NCBI GenBank assembly: GCA_937907205.1
Contig: CALESE010000027.1
Coordinates: 1 to 7,235 of the forward strand
Length of the DNA: 7,235 nucleotides
Direction of reading: 5' to 3'
Source: an uncultured Romboutsia sp.
GTDB lineage: Bacteria > Bacillota > Clostridia > Peptostreptococcales > Peptostreptococcaceae
The notes under the pieces were generated by a model. The model searched no databases, had not been told where the DNA came from, and saw only the letters and a list, made by a program, of their open reading frames with translations. The position numbers and the translations under genes were made by a program. Shown here piece after piece: positions 1 to 5,815 of the stretch (position 1 is the first letter of the stretch; each line of letters opens with the position of its first letter).

Positions 1-227
1 TTATATTTAGTATAAAATAAAGATGATTTTGAATTTGATAGTTCATTTTCTATATCTTTTTTAGATAAAGACTTTTTAGACTTAAATGCTTTTAAGACTT
101 TTTTTTCACCTTTATGATATAATATTTCGAATAAATCTATTGATTTTCTTTGTTCTTTAAGTAATCCCCATGTATATATAATCATTGTAGCAATAGCAAA
201 TAGCAAAATATAAAAAATATATTTCAT
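1..227 (-). CDS. Small membrane-anchored protein, 3' end outside window
   Basis: I read this frame directly: 75 complete codons from an ATG at 227-225, open at the left edge, so the C-terminus is missing. The protein begins MKYIFYILLFAIATMIIYTW, one hydrophobic segment (about residues 3-21) that should act as an uncleaved membrane anchor. The rest is charged and probably helical, with a stretch around residues 41-65 (EKKVLKAFKSKKSLSKKDIE) that could start a small helix-turn-helix or winged-helix fold; that is only an impression. The start is supported by AAAAAGGAG inside the 3' end of the upstream PqqD-like gene, 9 bases before the ATG. The two genes are 6 bases apart, so they are almost certainly co-transcribed and perhaps translationally coupled. 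I do not recognise the family and assign no function. Confidence 0.75.
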   Translation of the reverse strand, partial: MKYIFYILLFAIATMIIYTWGLLKEQRKSIDLFEILYHKGEKKVLKAFKSKKSLSKKDIENELSNSKSSLFYTKY

Positions 228-233
228 TTTTAT

Positions 234-575
234 TTACTCCTTTTTACTAAAAGTTATAAATTTATTATCATTTAATATATTAAAAAACTCTACTAGTCTA
301 TCAAGCACAGGTTCAGCATTTTTTCCAAAATGATTACTAACTTCATTTGATATATCAAATACATTTTTTTTATTATCTATTGAAATCCATACAAAGCTAC
401 CATATTTATCAAGTTTTATATTACTTTTTTGTGGAACTTTAAATACTTTTTGTGCAAATTTATCAACTATACCATTTCTTTTTATTTCAAGTATCACTAA
501 ATTATTTTCAATAATGTATTTTATATCTGGATTTTTTATAGGTATAAAGTCTAAAAAATTCTTTTGTTTTTTCAT
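234..575 (-). CDS. PqqD-like protein (RiPP recognition element fold)
   Basis: 113 residues. Residues about 35-108 follow the PqqD pattern: a short beta-rich part (KVFKVPQKSNIKL), then the loop LDKYGSFVWISIDNKKNVFD, where PqqD proteins have 'N..G..iW..ldG..tv.ei', then two helices (ISNEVSNHFG and PVLDRLVEFFNIL) and a final strand (NKFITF). The family fold is a small winged helix that binds leader peptides of ribosomally made, modified peptides and hands them to radical SAM or other enzymes. Here no radical SAM enzyme or precursor peptide is visible, so the biochemical role is open. The start has the SD AAGGGGG 8 bases upstream. The gene lies downstream of the OPT transporter, separated by a hairpin, and 6 bases before a small membrane protein gene. 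Family call fairly confident; function unknown. Confidence 0.75.
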   Translation of the reverse strand: MKKQKNFLDFIPIKNPDIKYIIENNLVILEIKRNGIVDKFAQKVFKVPQKSNIKLDKYGSFVWISIDNKKNVFDISNEVSNHFGKNAEPVLDRLVEFFNILNDNKFITFSKKE

Positions 576-610
576 AATATTTTCCCCCTTAAGTGTAACT
601 AATAATGTAG

Positions 611-640
611 TAAAAGTAGGAGTTAAAACTCCTACTTTTA
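611..640 (-). terminator. Strong hairpin terminator downstream of the OPT gene
   Basis: Perfect inverted repeat: TAAAAGTAGGAGTT at 611-624 and AACTCCTACTTTTA at 627-640. The core GTAGGAGT/ACTCCTAC stem is followed on the minus strand by TTTTACTACATTATT, a moderately U-rich tail. It starts about 50 bases after the OPT stop codon and ends about 35 bases before the PqqD-like start, so it most likely terminates the OPT transcript. The tail is imperfect, and the symmetry also gives TTTTAATG on the plus strand, so partial read-through or bidirectional action is possible. Confidence 0.75.
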
Positions 641-692
641 ATGTATAAAAAAGTATATTAATTTATACTACTTAATATTCATAAAATTTTTT

Positions 693-2612
693 CTAAGATG
701 TTATTTTTTCTTTATCTTTATGCCAAATACTAAATTTAAATAGAGTAAGTATTAAAAGAATAAAGAATATTATTGCACCAATTTGACCTAGATTTATGCT
801 TTGAGATAAGTTGATAATATCACCTAGACTAGAATCACCAACTTTTATTACTGCAAATATAGCAAGTAATACACCAACTAAGCCTTCGCCTGCAATTAAA
901 CCAGAAGTATATAGTATACCTTTATCAATTTGTTCTTTTCTAACTTTTTCAGATTTAACTTTTCTTTTTTCGAAAAATAATCTTATAATACCACCAACCA
1001 TGATACCTGCACTTAAGTGTATTGGCAAGTATAGACCAACTGCAAATGGAAGCACAGGTATACCAATTATTTCAACTGCTATAGCTATACCTGCACCTGC
1101 AAATATTAAAGTCCAAGGAAGATTTCCTTCCATAACGCCTTCAACTACTAATTTCATTAAAGTTGCTTGTGGTGCTGGTATATCTTTTGAACCAAATCCC
1201 CATGCTGCATCAAGTAAGTATAAAACAGCACCTATTGTTATAGCTGATATTAGTACTCCTATAAGTTCACCATATTGTTGTTTTTTAGGTGTAGCACCAA
1301 CTACGTATCCGGTTTTTAGATCCTGAGAAGTATCACCAGCAATAGCAGCTATTATACATATTATAGATCCTATTGCTATAGCACCAATCATACCTTCTTG
1401 CCCAACCATACCAGATGATTTTAGAACAAAAGTACATATAAGTAGAGTAGCTATAGCCATACCAGAAACTGGATTATTACTACTTCCAACTAATCCAACA
1501 AGTCTTGAAGATACTGTTGCAAAGAAGAAACCAAATATAGCTATAAGCAATGCACCCATAAATGTAACAGGTATTGTTGGTATTAACCATATTGCTATAA
1601 CAACTAAAAGTGAAGCTATTAAAACAAATCCCATAGATATATCTTGGTCAGTTCTTATAGAGTTATTTGAACTTTCTCTATTAGAATAATCTTTCATTGA
1701 TTTAGCAAAAGTATTTACTATAAGAGGAAGAGCTTTTATTAAGCTTAATATACCACCACATGCAACAGCACCTGCACCAATATATCTTATATAGCTATCC
1801 CATATTCCAGAATATCCAAGAGTTGATATAGGATCAGCTGCAGGATATATTACCATATCTTGACCAAATAATGTTATAAGTGGAATTAAAGCAATCCATC
1901 CAACTATTGCACCTGCAAACATATATCCTGATATTTTATATCCACAGATGTATCCAACACCAAGAAGTGCAGGTAAAACATCAATACCGATAGCTCCATT
2001 TGTATATCCAGGTATTTCCCATTCTATTTCACTAGGGAAAACTTTCATACCATCAGCTATAAATTTATATATAGCAGCTATACCAAGACCTGTAAATACG
2101 ATTGAAGCTTTAGAACCACCTTCCTCACCAGCAAGTAAAACTTCAGCACAAGCTGTTCCTTCTGGATAGGGTAAGATACCATGTTCTTTAACTATAAGAG
2201 CTTTTCTAAGAGGAATCATAAATAAAACACCAAGTAATCCACCACATAAAGCTATAATTGCAATCTTAAATAAACTAGGACTTCCAAGACCCCATTCCTT
2301 CATCCATATAAACATTGCTGGAAGTGTAAATATAGCACCTGCAGCTAAAGATTCACCAGCAGAACCAATAGTTTGAACTATATTATTTTCAAGAATAGAA
2401 TCTCTTCTAAGTATTACCCTTAAAACACCCATTGATATAACTGCTGCAGGAATAGAAGCACTAACAGTCATTCCAACTCTAAGACCTAAATATGCATTGG
2501 CTGCTCCAAATATAACTGCTAGTAGGCATCCTAGAATTATAGATGTAGCTGTAAATTCAGGCAAAACTTTACTAGCAGGTATAAAGGGTTTAAACTCTTT
2601 TTCTTTGCTCAT
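693..2612 (-). CDS. OPT-family oligopeptide transporter
   Basis: About 639 residues, almost entirely hydrophobic with short loops, consistent with some 14-16 membrane helices as in bacterial OPT proteins. Family signatures are visible in order: NAYLGLRVGMTVSASIPAAV near residues 39-58, NNIVQTIGSAGESLAAG near 76-92, LPYPEGTACAEVLLAGE near 147-163, GDTSQDLKTGYVVGATP near 425-441, PVLPFAVGLYLPIHL near 518-532 and LYTSGLIAGEGLVGVLL near 566-582. OPT members are cation-coupled secondary transporters of small peptides (in other branches, metal chelates); substrate cannot be read from sequence, with oligopeptides the default. A TTG at 2621 would add three residues but abuts the Shine-Dalgarno sequence, so ATG at 2612 is preferred. 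The gene is visibly less AT-rich than its neighbours, as expected for a conserved membrane protein. A CodY-like box lies upstream and a strong hairpin downstream. Confidence 0.95.
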   Translation of the reverse strand: MSKEKEFKPFIPASKVLPEFTATSIILGCLLAVIFGAANAYLGLRVGMTVSASIPAAVISMGVLRVILRRDSILENNIVQTIGSAGESLAAGAIFTLPAMFIWMKEWGLGSPSLFKIAIIALCGGLLGVLFMIPLRKALIVKEHGILPYPEGTACAEVLLAGEEGGSKASIVFTGLGIAAIYKFIADGMKVFPSEIEWEIPGYTNGAIGIDVLPALLGVGYICGYKISGYMFAGAIVGWIALIPLITLFGQDMVIYPAADPISTLGYSGIWDSYIRYIGAGAVACGGILSLIKALPLIVNTFAKSMKDYSNRESSNNSIRTDQDISMGFVLIASLLVVIAIWLIPTIPVTFMGALLIAIFGFFFATVSSRLVGLVGSSNNPVSGMAIATLLICTFVLKSSGMVGQEGMIGAIAIGSIICIIAAIAGDTSQDLKTGYVVGATPKKQQYGELIGVLISAITIGAVLYLLDAAWGFGSKDIPAPQATLMKLVVEGVMEGNLPWTLIFAGAGIAIAVEIIGIPVLPFAVGLYLPIHLSAGIMVGGIIRLFFEKRKVKSEKVRKEQIDKGILYTSGLIAGEGLVGVLLAIFAVIKVGDSSLGDIINLSQSINLGQIGAIIFFILLILTLFKFSIWHKDKEKITS

Positions 2613-2621
2613 ATGTATCAA

Positions 2622-2629
2622 CTCCTTTT
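2622..2629 (-). promoter_or_regulatory. Ribosome binding site that fixes the OPT start
   Basis: On the minus strand AAAAGGAG is followed by TTGATACAT and then ATG at 2612, a 9-base spacing. The in-frame TTG at 2621 touches the GGAG directly and would leave no spacer, so it is not the start. Confidence 0.85.
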
Positions 2630-2680
2630 TAATTTGTACTTAATAAGGAATATGATTAAAAAATTTCATATATACATATG

Positions 2681-2695
2681 AGTTTTAAGAAAATT
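2681..2695 (-). promoter_or_regulatory. Candidate CodY box over the OPT -10 region
   Basis: The minus strand reads AATTTTCTTAAAACT, matching the CodY consensus AATTTTCWGAAAATT at 13 of 15 positions (mismatches at 9 and 14). It overlaps TATAAT (2698-2693), a perfect -10 sequence about 80 bases upstream of the OPT start; no convincing -35 is seen at the right distance (TATCGG at 17 bases). CodY is known to repress peptide transport genes in low-GC Gram-positives when branched-chain amino acids and GTP are plentiful, which suits an OPT transporter. In so AT-rich a region chance matches are a real possibility. Confidence 0.5.
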
Positions 2696-2751
2696 ATAAA
2701 AATGTTAGATAAGTGCCGATACATATATGTAATTGGGACAAAGAAAATATG

Positions 2752-2771
2752 TATAGAAAACATTTTCTATA
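2752..2771 (-). terminator. AT-rich inverted repeat after the 353-residue gene, possible weak terminator
   Basis: TATAGAAAA at 2752-2760 and TTTTCTATA at 2763-2771 form perfect 9-bp arms with a 2-base spacer, starting immediately beyond the stop codon of the 353-residue gene. On the minus strand it is followed by CATATTTTCTTT. The stem has a single G:C pair per arm, so it is weak as a terminator. It could instead be an operator for the OPT promoter about 55 bases downstream. Confidence 0.4.
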
Positions 2772-2772
2772 A

Positions 2773-3834
2773 TTAATATATATTATTTTTATTTATTTTT
2801 AATTTTAAAAAATTTATACTAGCCTTTTTTAAATGTATTTCATTTGGTGTAAAGTTTATATCTTTTAAATAATTGTAAAAATCTAAATCATATTCATATA
2901 CATTATATTCATAAATATTTTTGCAATAGTTATAGTATAGAAATTTAGAAAAACCTTCAATTAGATTTTCTACACACCATATATTAAATGGATAATTAGT
3001 TTTATAATTATCATAATTTTTTATAATATTTTTATCTTGTATATAGTTATAAATTTTAAGAAATTCATCGTCATATGCAAATTCAGAAAATAGTGAATGA
3101 GAGTAACTATGAAATGCCAAACTCAATAAATCCTGAGCATTTATATCTATGCTTATAGTGCTTATAATTATATTATCTGAATTAAACTTATAAGGTGATA
3201 GAGGATTAAAGTTAAAGTAAAATATTGTCTTGAAATTATCATTAAGTTTTAATCCAGAATAGTTTTCAATAAATTTTTTTATGTCAACGTTACAATCATT
3301 TAATATTTTATTTAAATTTTTAGCCTTTTTTATAAATTTATTTTTATTTTTATTAAAATAAGATTCAAAGTACTCATTATAAAAATAATTAAAGAATGAA
3401 TCTATATCTTTTTTTAATGATGGAGTTAAATTCAATAATTTATTATTTATTATTTTAGAAACTATAGTGATTAAATTAGAATCATCGTCTAATTCTACAA
3501 CCGCATTTATATACTCTGATGGATTTTTATATTTAAATATATTTTCTAAACAATTTATCATATTTTTATCCATACTTTTATAGGTATTTTTCAACCATTT
3601 ATAATGAGTATAGGCATCTTTTCCAAATTCTTTATATAAATCTTCAGTATATATATTAGTATTTAATACATTTACATTATAAATCTCATAAGCTGTCTGA
3701 ATTAAAGATATTTTAAGAGTTATACCTCTTATATCTAAGTTAGAATTGTAAGCATCAACTGAAATATTATAATACCGGCTAAAGCTAACCATAAATAATA
3801 TATTTAAAAGTACAGATAGTCTTTTTAGGCTCAT
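2773..3834 (-). CDS. Secreted or anchored protein with a degenerate HExxH metallopeptidase motif (DUF4932-like)
   Basis: 353 residues from the ATG at 3834. The N-terminus MSLKRLSVLLNILFMVSFS looks like a signal peptide or membrane anchor, so the bulk is probably outside the cytoplasm. It is rich in Asn, Lys, Tyr and Phe and largely helical. Residues 239-249 read LAFHSYSHSLF, resembling the zinc motif HExxH followed by S as in DUF4932-type putative peptidases ('HEfsHsfv'), but the catalytic Glu position is Ser (H242-S-Y-S-H246). A second element 43 residues on, WCVENLIEGF with E289, sits where such families carry a further conserved acidic residue. I infer a peptidase-like fold that may still bind metal but lacks the general base. 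The DUF4932 link is from memory of the motif and uncertain. It lies upstream of and co-oriented with the OPT gene, about 160 bases away, so it may be a separate transcription unit. Confidence 0.7.
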   Translation of the reverse strand: MSLKRLSVLLNILFMVSFSRYYNISVDAYNSNLDIRGITLKISLIQTAYEIYNVNVLNTNIYTEDLYKEFGKDAYTHYKWLKNTYKSMDKNMINCLENIFKYKNPSEYINAVVELDDDSNLITIVSKIINNKLLNLTPSLKKDIDSFFNYFYNEYFESYFNKNKNKFIKKAKNLNKILNDCNVDIKKFIENYSGLKLNDNFKTIFYFNFNPLSPYKFNSDNIIISTISIDINAQDLLSLAFHSYSHSLFSEFAYDDEFLKIYNYIQDKNIIKNYDNYKTNYPFNIWCVENLIEGFSKFLYYNYCKNIYEYNVYEYDLDFYNYLKDINFTPNEIHLKKASINFLKLKINKNNIY

Positions 3835-3841
3835 AAAATCA

Positions 3842-3847
3842 CTCCTT
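3842..3847 (-). promoter_or_regulatory. Ribosome binding site that fixes the start of the 353-residue protein
   Basis: AAGGAG on the minus strand lies 7 bases before the ATG at 3834. Extending the frame to the ATG at 3894 would add 20 residues including a poorly supported MVLKGKIFF start and would bury the signal peptide; the intermediate ATG at 3867 has only AAAGGA at 12 bases. The start at 3834 places a normal signal-like sequence at the N-terminus. Confidence 0.8.
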
Positions 3848-3894
3848 ATTTTAGTAGAATTTAACATAAAAAAAATTTTTCCTTTTAAAACCAT

Positions 3895-4063
3895 TCTTCA
3901 GTAAAACCTTAGAAATACTAGGGAAATTAAATAAAAAATGTCTATAAAATAAGTATGTAATCCTAAAAGAATATATTTAGGAAAAAGATAGTGAGCTTAA
4001 ATGACGATTTGTTATAAATTGTAGCGTTATTTTTAGAATAAATTAAATTTATTCTGTAAAGAA
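3895..4063. other. Non-coding stretch with two inverted repeats
   Basis: I see no reading frame of useful length on either strand. Two inverted repeats stand out: TCCTAAA/TTTAGGA (3961-3967 and 3976-3982, 8-base spacer) and AGAATAAATT/AATTTATTCT (4035-4044 and 4046-4055, 1-base spacer). Neither is followed by a clear U-tract on the strand that would make it a terminator, except weakly GAAAAA after the first. A weak minus-strand promoter for the 353-residue gene may be TAGACA (3947-3942) with TAGTAT 18 bases on, but this is low confidence. Confidence 0.4.
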
Positions 4064-4089
4064 AAGCCACAGCTTATAAGCTGTAGCTT
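4058..4089 (-). terminator. Rho-independent terminator of the decayed small gene
   Basis: On the minus strand AAGCTACAGC (4089-4080) and GCTGTGGCTT (4073-4064) pair fully in RNA if one U-G wobble is allowed, around the loop TTATAA, and are followed by TTCTTT (4063-4058). The hairpin begins inside the TAA stop codon of the broken reading frame at 4363-4088. The U-G pair is a wobble only on this strand; on the plus strand the same position is a C/A mismatch, which supports the minus direction. Confidence 0.8.
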
Positions 4090-4363
4090 AAAGCTTTTTA
4101 TATAACGTAGACTTTCTTTTAAGATATTTGAATGATATTAGTTTTGAATCAAGAACTAACATATAAGGAGTTACTTCTATAACTTTACCATATATAGTAT
4201 AAAGACTAAAATACGTATAAATTTCAACGTAATGATTTAAATAACATCTTTCATAAATATTAAGTTTTTCGATAAGCTCTTTTTTAATAAGATCATTAAA
4301 TTCTTCATTTTATATATTGATGTCAAGAGGTGTTATAGTTGTTGTAATTGTTGATTCATCCAT
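4088..4363 (-). pseudogene. Small gene broken by one internal stop codon
   Basis: From ATG at 4363 the minus strand runs 92 codons to TAA at 4090-4088, interrupted only by a TAA at codon 18 (4312-4310). The peptide starts MDESTITTTITPLDINI, then stop, then NEEFNDLIKKELIEKL and later YGKVIEVTPYMLVLDSKLIS. That last part has the alternating pattern of a small beta-barrel (Sm-like or DUF2642-like), a weak impression. There is no good restart after the stop: the next in-frame ATG is at codon 68. The ribosome site also looks decayed: AAGAAG (4377-4372) at 8-base spacing, one change from AAGGAG. The intact terminator right at the stop codon shows this was once a complete gene. A sequencing error or strain-specific mutation at 4310-4312 cannot be excluded. 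Family not recognised. Confidence 0.65.
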
Positions 4364-4422
4364 ATGATCAACTTCTTAAATATAAAAAGCTTATTATAAT
4401 ATATGATGCTTGTACTAAATAG

Positions 4423-4581
4423 GTGTTAGATTGTAGTGAAATATCAAAACTATTTGATATACCAAAACAAACATTAAGATATTATGAACAGAAAGGAATT
4501 TTAAAATCAAATAAAAATTCAGAAAATAGATATAGACTATATAGTATAGAAGATATAATAGCTAACAAAGAAAAATTATAA
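4423..4581 (+). pseudogene. Remnant of a MerR-family regulator (DNA-binding domain only)
   Basis: The plus-strand frame gives LDCSEISKLFDIPKQTLRYY, then EQKGILKSNKNSENRYRLYS, then IEDIIANKEKL and stop. This is the N-terminal half of a MerR domain: the helix-turn-helix (SEISKLFDIPKQTLRYYEQKGIL) and the wing, where families usually read 'ENGYRYY'; here it is ENRYRLYS, Gly replaced by Arg. The coiled coil and effector domain are absent: TAA ends the frame at 4579-4581 and no other frame continues it. There is no ATG; the frame can begin only at a GTG (4423) directly after a TAG and without a ribosome site. TATAAT at 4395-4400 may be the old -10. It stands divergent to the broken small gene 59 bases away, the usual arrangement of a MerR regulator and its target. 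A functional 52-residue protein is possible but unlikely. Confidence 0.7.
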
Positions 4582-4616
4582 AAGAAAAAAAGAAAAGCTA
4601 TGAGTATAGTAAAATG

Positions 4617-4664
4617 TACCCTATGGAGTAGATACTTTAAAAATTCTACCTATAGAGTATTTTT
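4617..4664 (+). terminator. Long imperfect hairpin between converging units, probably bidirectional terminator
   Basis: TACCCTATGGAGTAGA (4617-4632) pairs with TCTACCTATAGAGTA (4645-4659): about 14 pairs including one G-U wobble, with one mismatch and one bulged A, and a 12-base loop. TTTTT follows at 4660-4664 on the plus strand, fitting termination of the merR remnant. On the minus strand the hairpin is about 50 bases past the stop of the 91-residue gene and followed by CATTTTAC, so it may serve that gene too. Confidence 0.6.
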
Positions 4665-4712
4665 AACTAAATATACATTTCAAACTAATTAATTATAGCT
4701 TAGTTTTTTGTC

Positions 4713-4988
4713 TTAAAATTTTACTTCCATTATAAATGCATTAGTTTGAGGTGGAATACTAGCTGTCATTGCATTTGAATGGTAAACTAATATACAGTTA
4801 CCAATACTTAAATCAGATACTTGGATTTCATTACATTCCTGGTTTATGATTAATGTTTTGTTAGAAATTACTAATCTAATATAAGTATAGATATCATTTA
4901 CATCTCTAGCGATGGTAACAAAAGTATTACCATCATCAAAAGGTTGAATTTTAACTATATAACCAAAATTATAACTTACATACTTCAT
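4713..4988 (-). CDS. 91-residue beta-rich protein with SIPPQ motif
   Basis: The start ATG at 4988 has GAGGT 8-9 bases upstream. The protein alternates short strands and turns (FGYIVKIQPF, NTFVTIARDV, YIRLVISNKTLII, NCILVYHSNAMT), suggesting an OB-like small barrel with no signal peptide. Near the C-terminus is MTASIPPQTNAFIMEV (residues 74-89). Similar S-x-PPQ-x-x-A endings occur in small clostridial proteins and in YobA/DUF3221-like domains as I recall, where they form the last strand; this is a resemblance, not a firm family call. It lies 78 bases downstream of the DUF3793 gene in the same direction and may share its transcript, though an AT-rich hairpin lies between. Function unknown. Confidence 0.75.
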   Translation of the reverse strand: MKYVSYNFGYIVKIQPFDDGNTFVTIARDVNDIYTYIRLVISNKTLIINQECNEIQVSDLSIGNCILVYHSNAMTASIPPQTNAFIMEVKF

Positions 4989-5007
4989 ATAAATCTACCT
5001 CACTATA

Positions 5008-5030
5008 ATCATATTTATATAAAATATGAT
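5008..5030. repeat. AT-rich inverted repeat in the gap between DUF3793 and SIPPQ genes
   Basis: ATCATATTT (5008-5016) and AAATATGAT (5022-5030) are perfect 9-bp arms with a 5-base spacer. The stem has one G:C pair per arm and no U-tract, so it is a poor terminator. It lies 20-42 bases upstream of the 91-residue start and could be an operator or mRNA structure. Confidence 0.35.
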
Positions 5031-5066
5031 AAAAGTTAATTATATGTTCTAAATCTAATTGTAAGT

Positions 5067-5645
5067 TTAAAAGTTAGATAAAATAGTATCTATATCTTGT
5101 GTCTTGAGCATTTCTTTAATTTTACTTCGTTCATTTAAAAATTTTAAATATAGATTATAAGAGGGTTTTGGATCACCATATATCTTCCAATATCTAGTAT
5201 CAAACAATTCATATTTACCATATCCCATAAACCCAAGAACATCTTTTAGAGGGTATCCTAAGAATACACCGATTTCATCAGGAAAAGTATTAGATTTTAA
5301 TTTTGTAATCAATATATCTAAATAAGTATCAATATTTACCTCATGTGGATATCCTAAACTTTTAAGGAAATATTTATTATCAAAGTTATTTAATATTTTA
5401 TATAAAGATTTTCTATTTATAAATAATATTTTATATCCATAATTATCTATTACTATAAAATTTATATTTTTACATTTACGAAAATAAGTAGATATATCAT
5501 TTAATTTCTGCTCTTTGTTTTTATCAAAGTTAGGTATTGATATTATTTCGGAAGGTTTAGAACCTAGAAGTACTGGTCCTAAAATTTCTAAAAGCCATTT
5601 TATATATGATGAATTTAAATTAGCATTAGAAGAAAAATCATTCAT
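5067..5645 (-). CDS. DUF3793 family protein
   Basis: 192 residues. Two blocks are typical of DUF3793: the N-terminal GPVLLGSKPSEIISI (residues 23-37, family 'aPvl.G.KPs.l') and the C-terminal FPDEIGVFLGYPLKDVLGF (121-139, family 'FPHEIGlFLGYPleDV.GFI') followed by YWKIYGD (152-158). The middle carries NFIVIDNYGYKILFINRK, also in register with the family. The length is normal for the family and there is no signal peptide or membrane segment, so it is cytoplasmic. Its biochemical function is unknown; members are common in Clostridia. Here the family's usual His in FPHEIG is Asp. The start has an excellent site, AAAGGAGG, 6 bases before the ATG. The gene is divergent from the lipoprotein genes across about 170 bases and is followed by the 91-residue gene. 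Confidence 0.85.
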   Translation of the reverse strand: MNDFSSNANLNSSYIKWLLEILGPVLLGSKPSEIISIPNFDKNKEQKLNDISTYFRKCKNINFIVIDNYGYKILFINRKSLYKILNNFDNKYFLKSLGYPHEVNIDTYLDILITKLKSNTFPDEIGVFLGYPLKDVLGFMGYGKYELFDTRYWKIYGDPKPSYNLYLKFLNERSKIKEMLKTQDIDTILSNF

Positions 5646-5760
5646 AATAAGCCTCCTTTAGACAATAAATTAAATTAGTTAATATTAAAATAATAAGCAT
5701 TTTAAATAAAAATATGTATTTAATTAGTTTTAATAAGCAAATATAAATAATTTTATAGTA

Positions 5761-5789
5761 TTTAGAAATAATAGTATAGAAAATATAAA
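5761..5789 (+). promoter_or_regulatory. Candidate promoter for the lipoprotein genes
   Basis: TTTAGA (5761-5766) and TATAAA (5784-5789) are separated by exactly 17 bases and lie 27 bases before the lipoprotein start at 5816. The -10 matches 5 of 6 and the -35 4 of 6 of the sigma-A consensus. In such AT-rich sequence other placements are possible. Confidence 0.4.
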
Positions 5790-5802
5790 AATATACATAA
5801 TG

Positions 5803-5809
5803 AAAGGTG
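5803..5809 (+). promoter_or_regulatory. Ribosome binding site that fixes the first lipoprotein start
   Basis: AAAGGTG lies 6 bases before ATG at 5816. The in-frame GTG at 5807 overlaps this site and is therefore not a plausible start. Confidence 0.7.
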
Positions 5810-5815
5810 ATTTAT

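Noticed and set aside
811..1326. Open frame on the plus strand within the OPT gene
   Set aside because: Antisense shadow of a clearly conserved transporter; low-quality composition (Ser/Pro/Thr/Ile) and no ribosome site.
1948..2169. Short plus-strand frame within the OPT gene
   Set aside because: Shadow of the OPT coding sequence; its residues mirror the conserved PEGTACAEV region on the opposite strand.
4035..4089. Hairpins resembling the ends of an IS200/IS605-type insertion element
   Set aside because: No transposase, target-site duplication or matching second end is present; the larger hairpin is explained as the terminator of the broken gene.
3895..4712. Search for riboswitch, T-box, tRNA or small RNA in the gene-poor stretch
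   Set aside because: I found only the hairpins listed; there is no T-box TGGN-type motif, tRNA arm sequence or recognisable riboswitch core.
5646..5815. Repeated TGCTTATT and AACTAATT words in the divergent intergenic region
   Set aside because: Imperfect and irregularly spaced in nearly pure A/T sequence, so chance is the simpler explanation.
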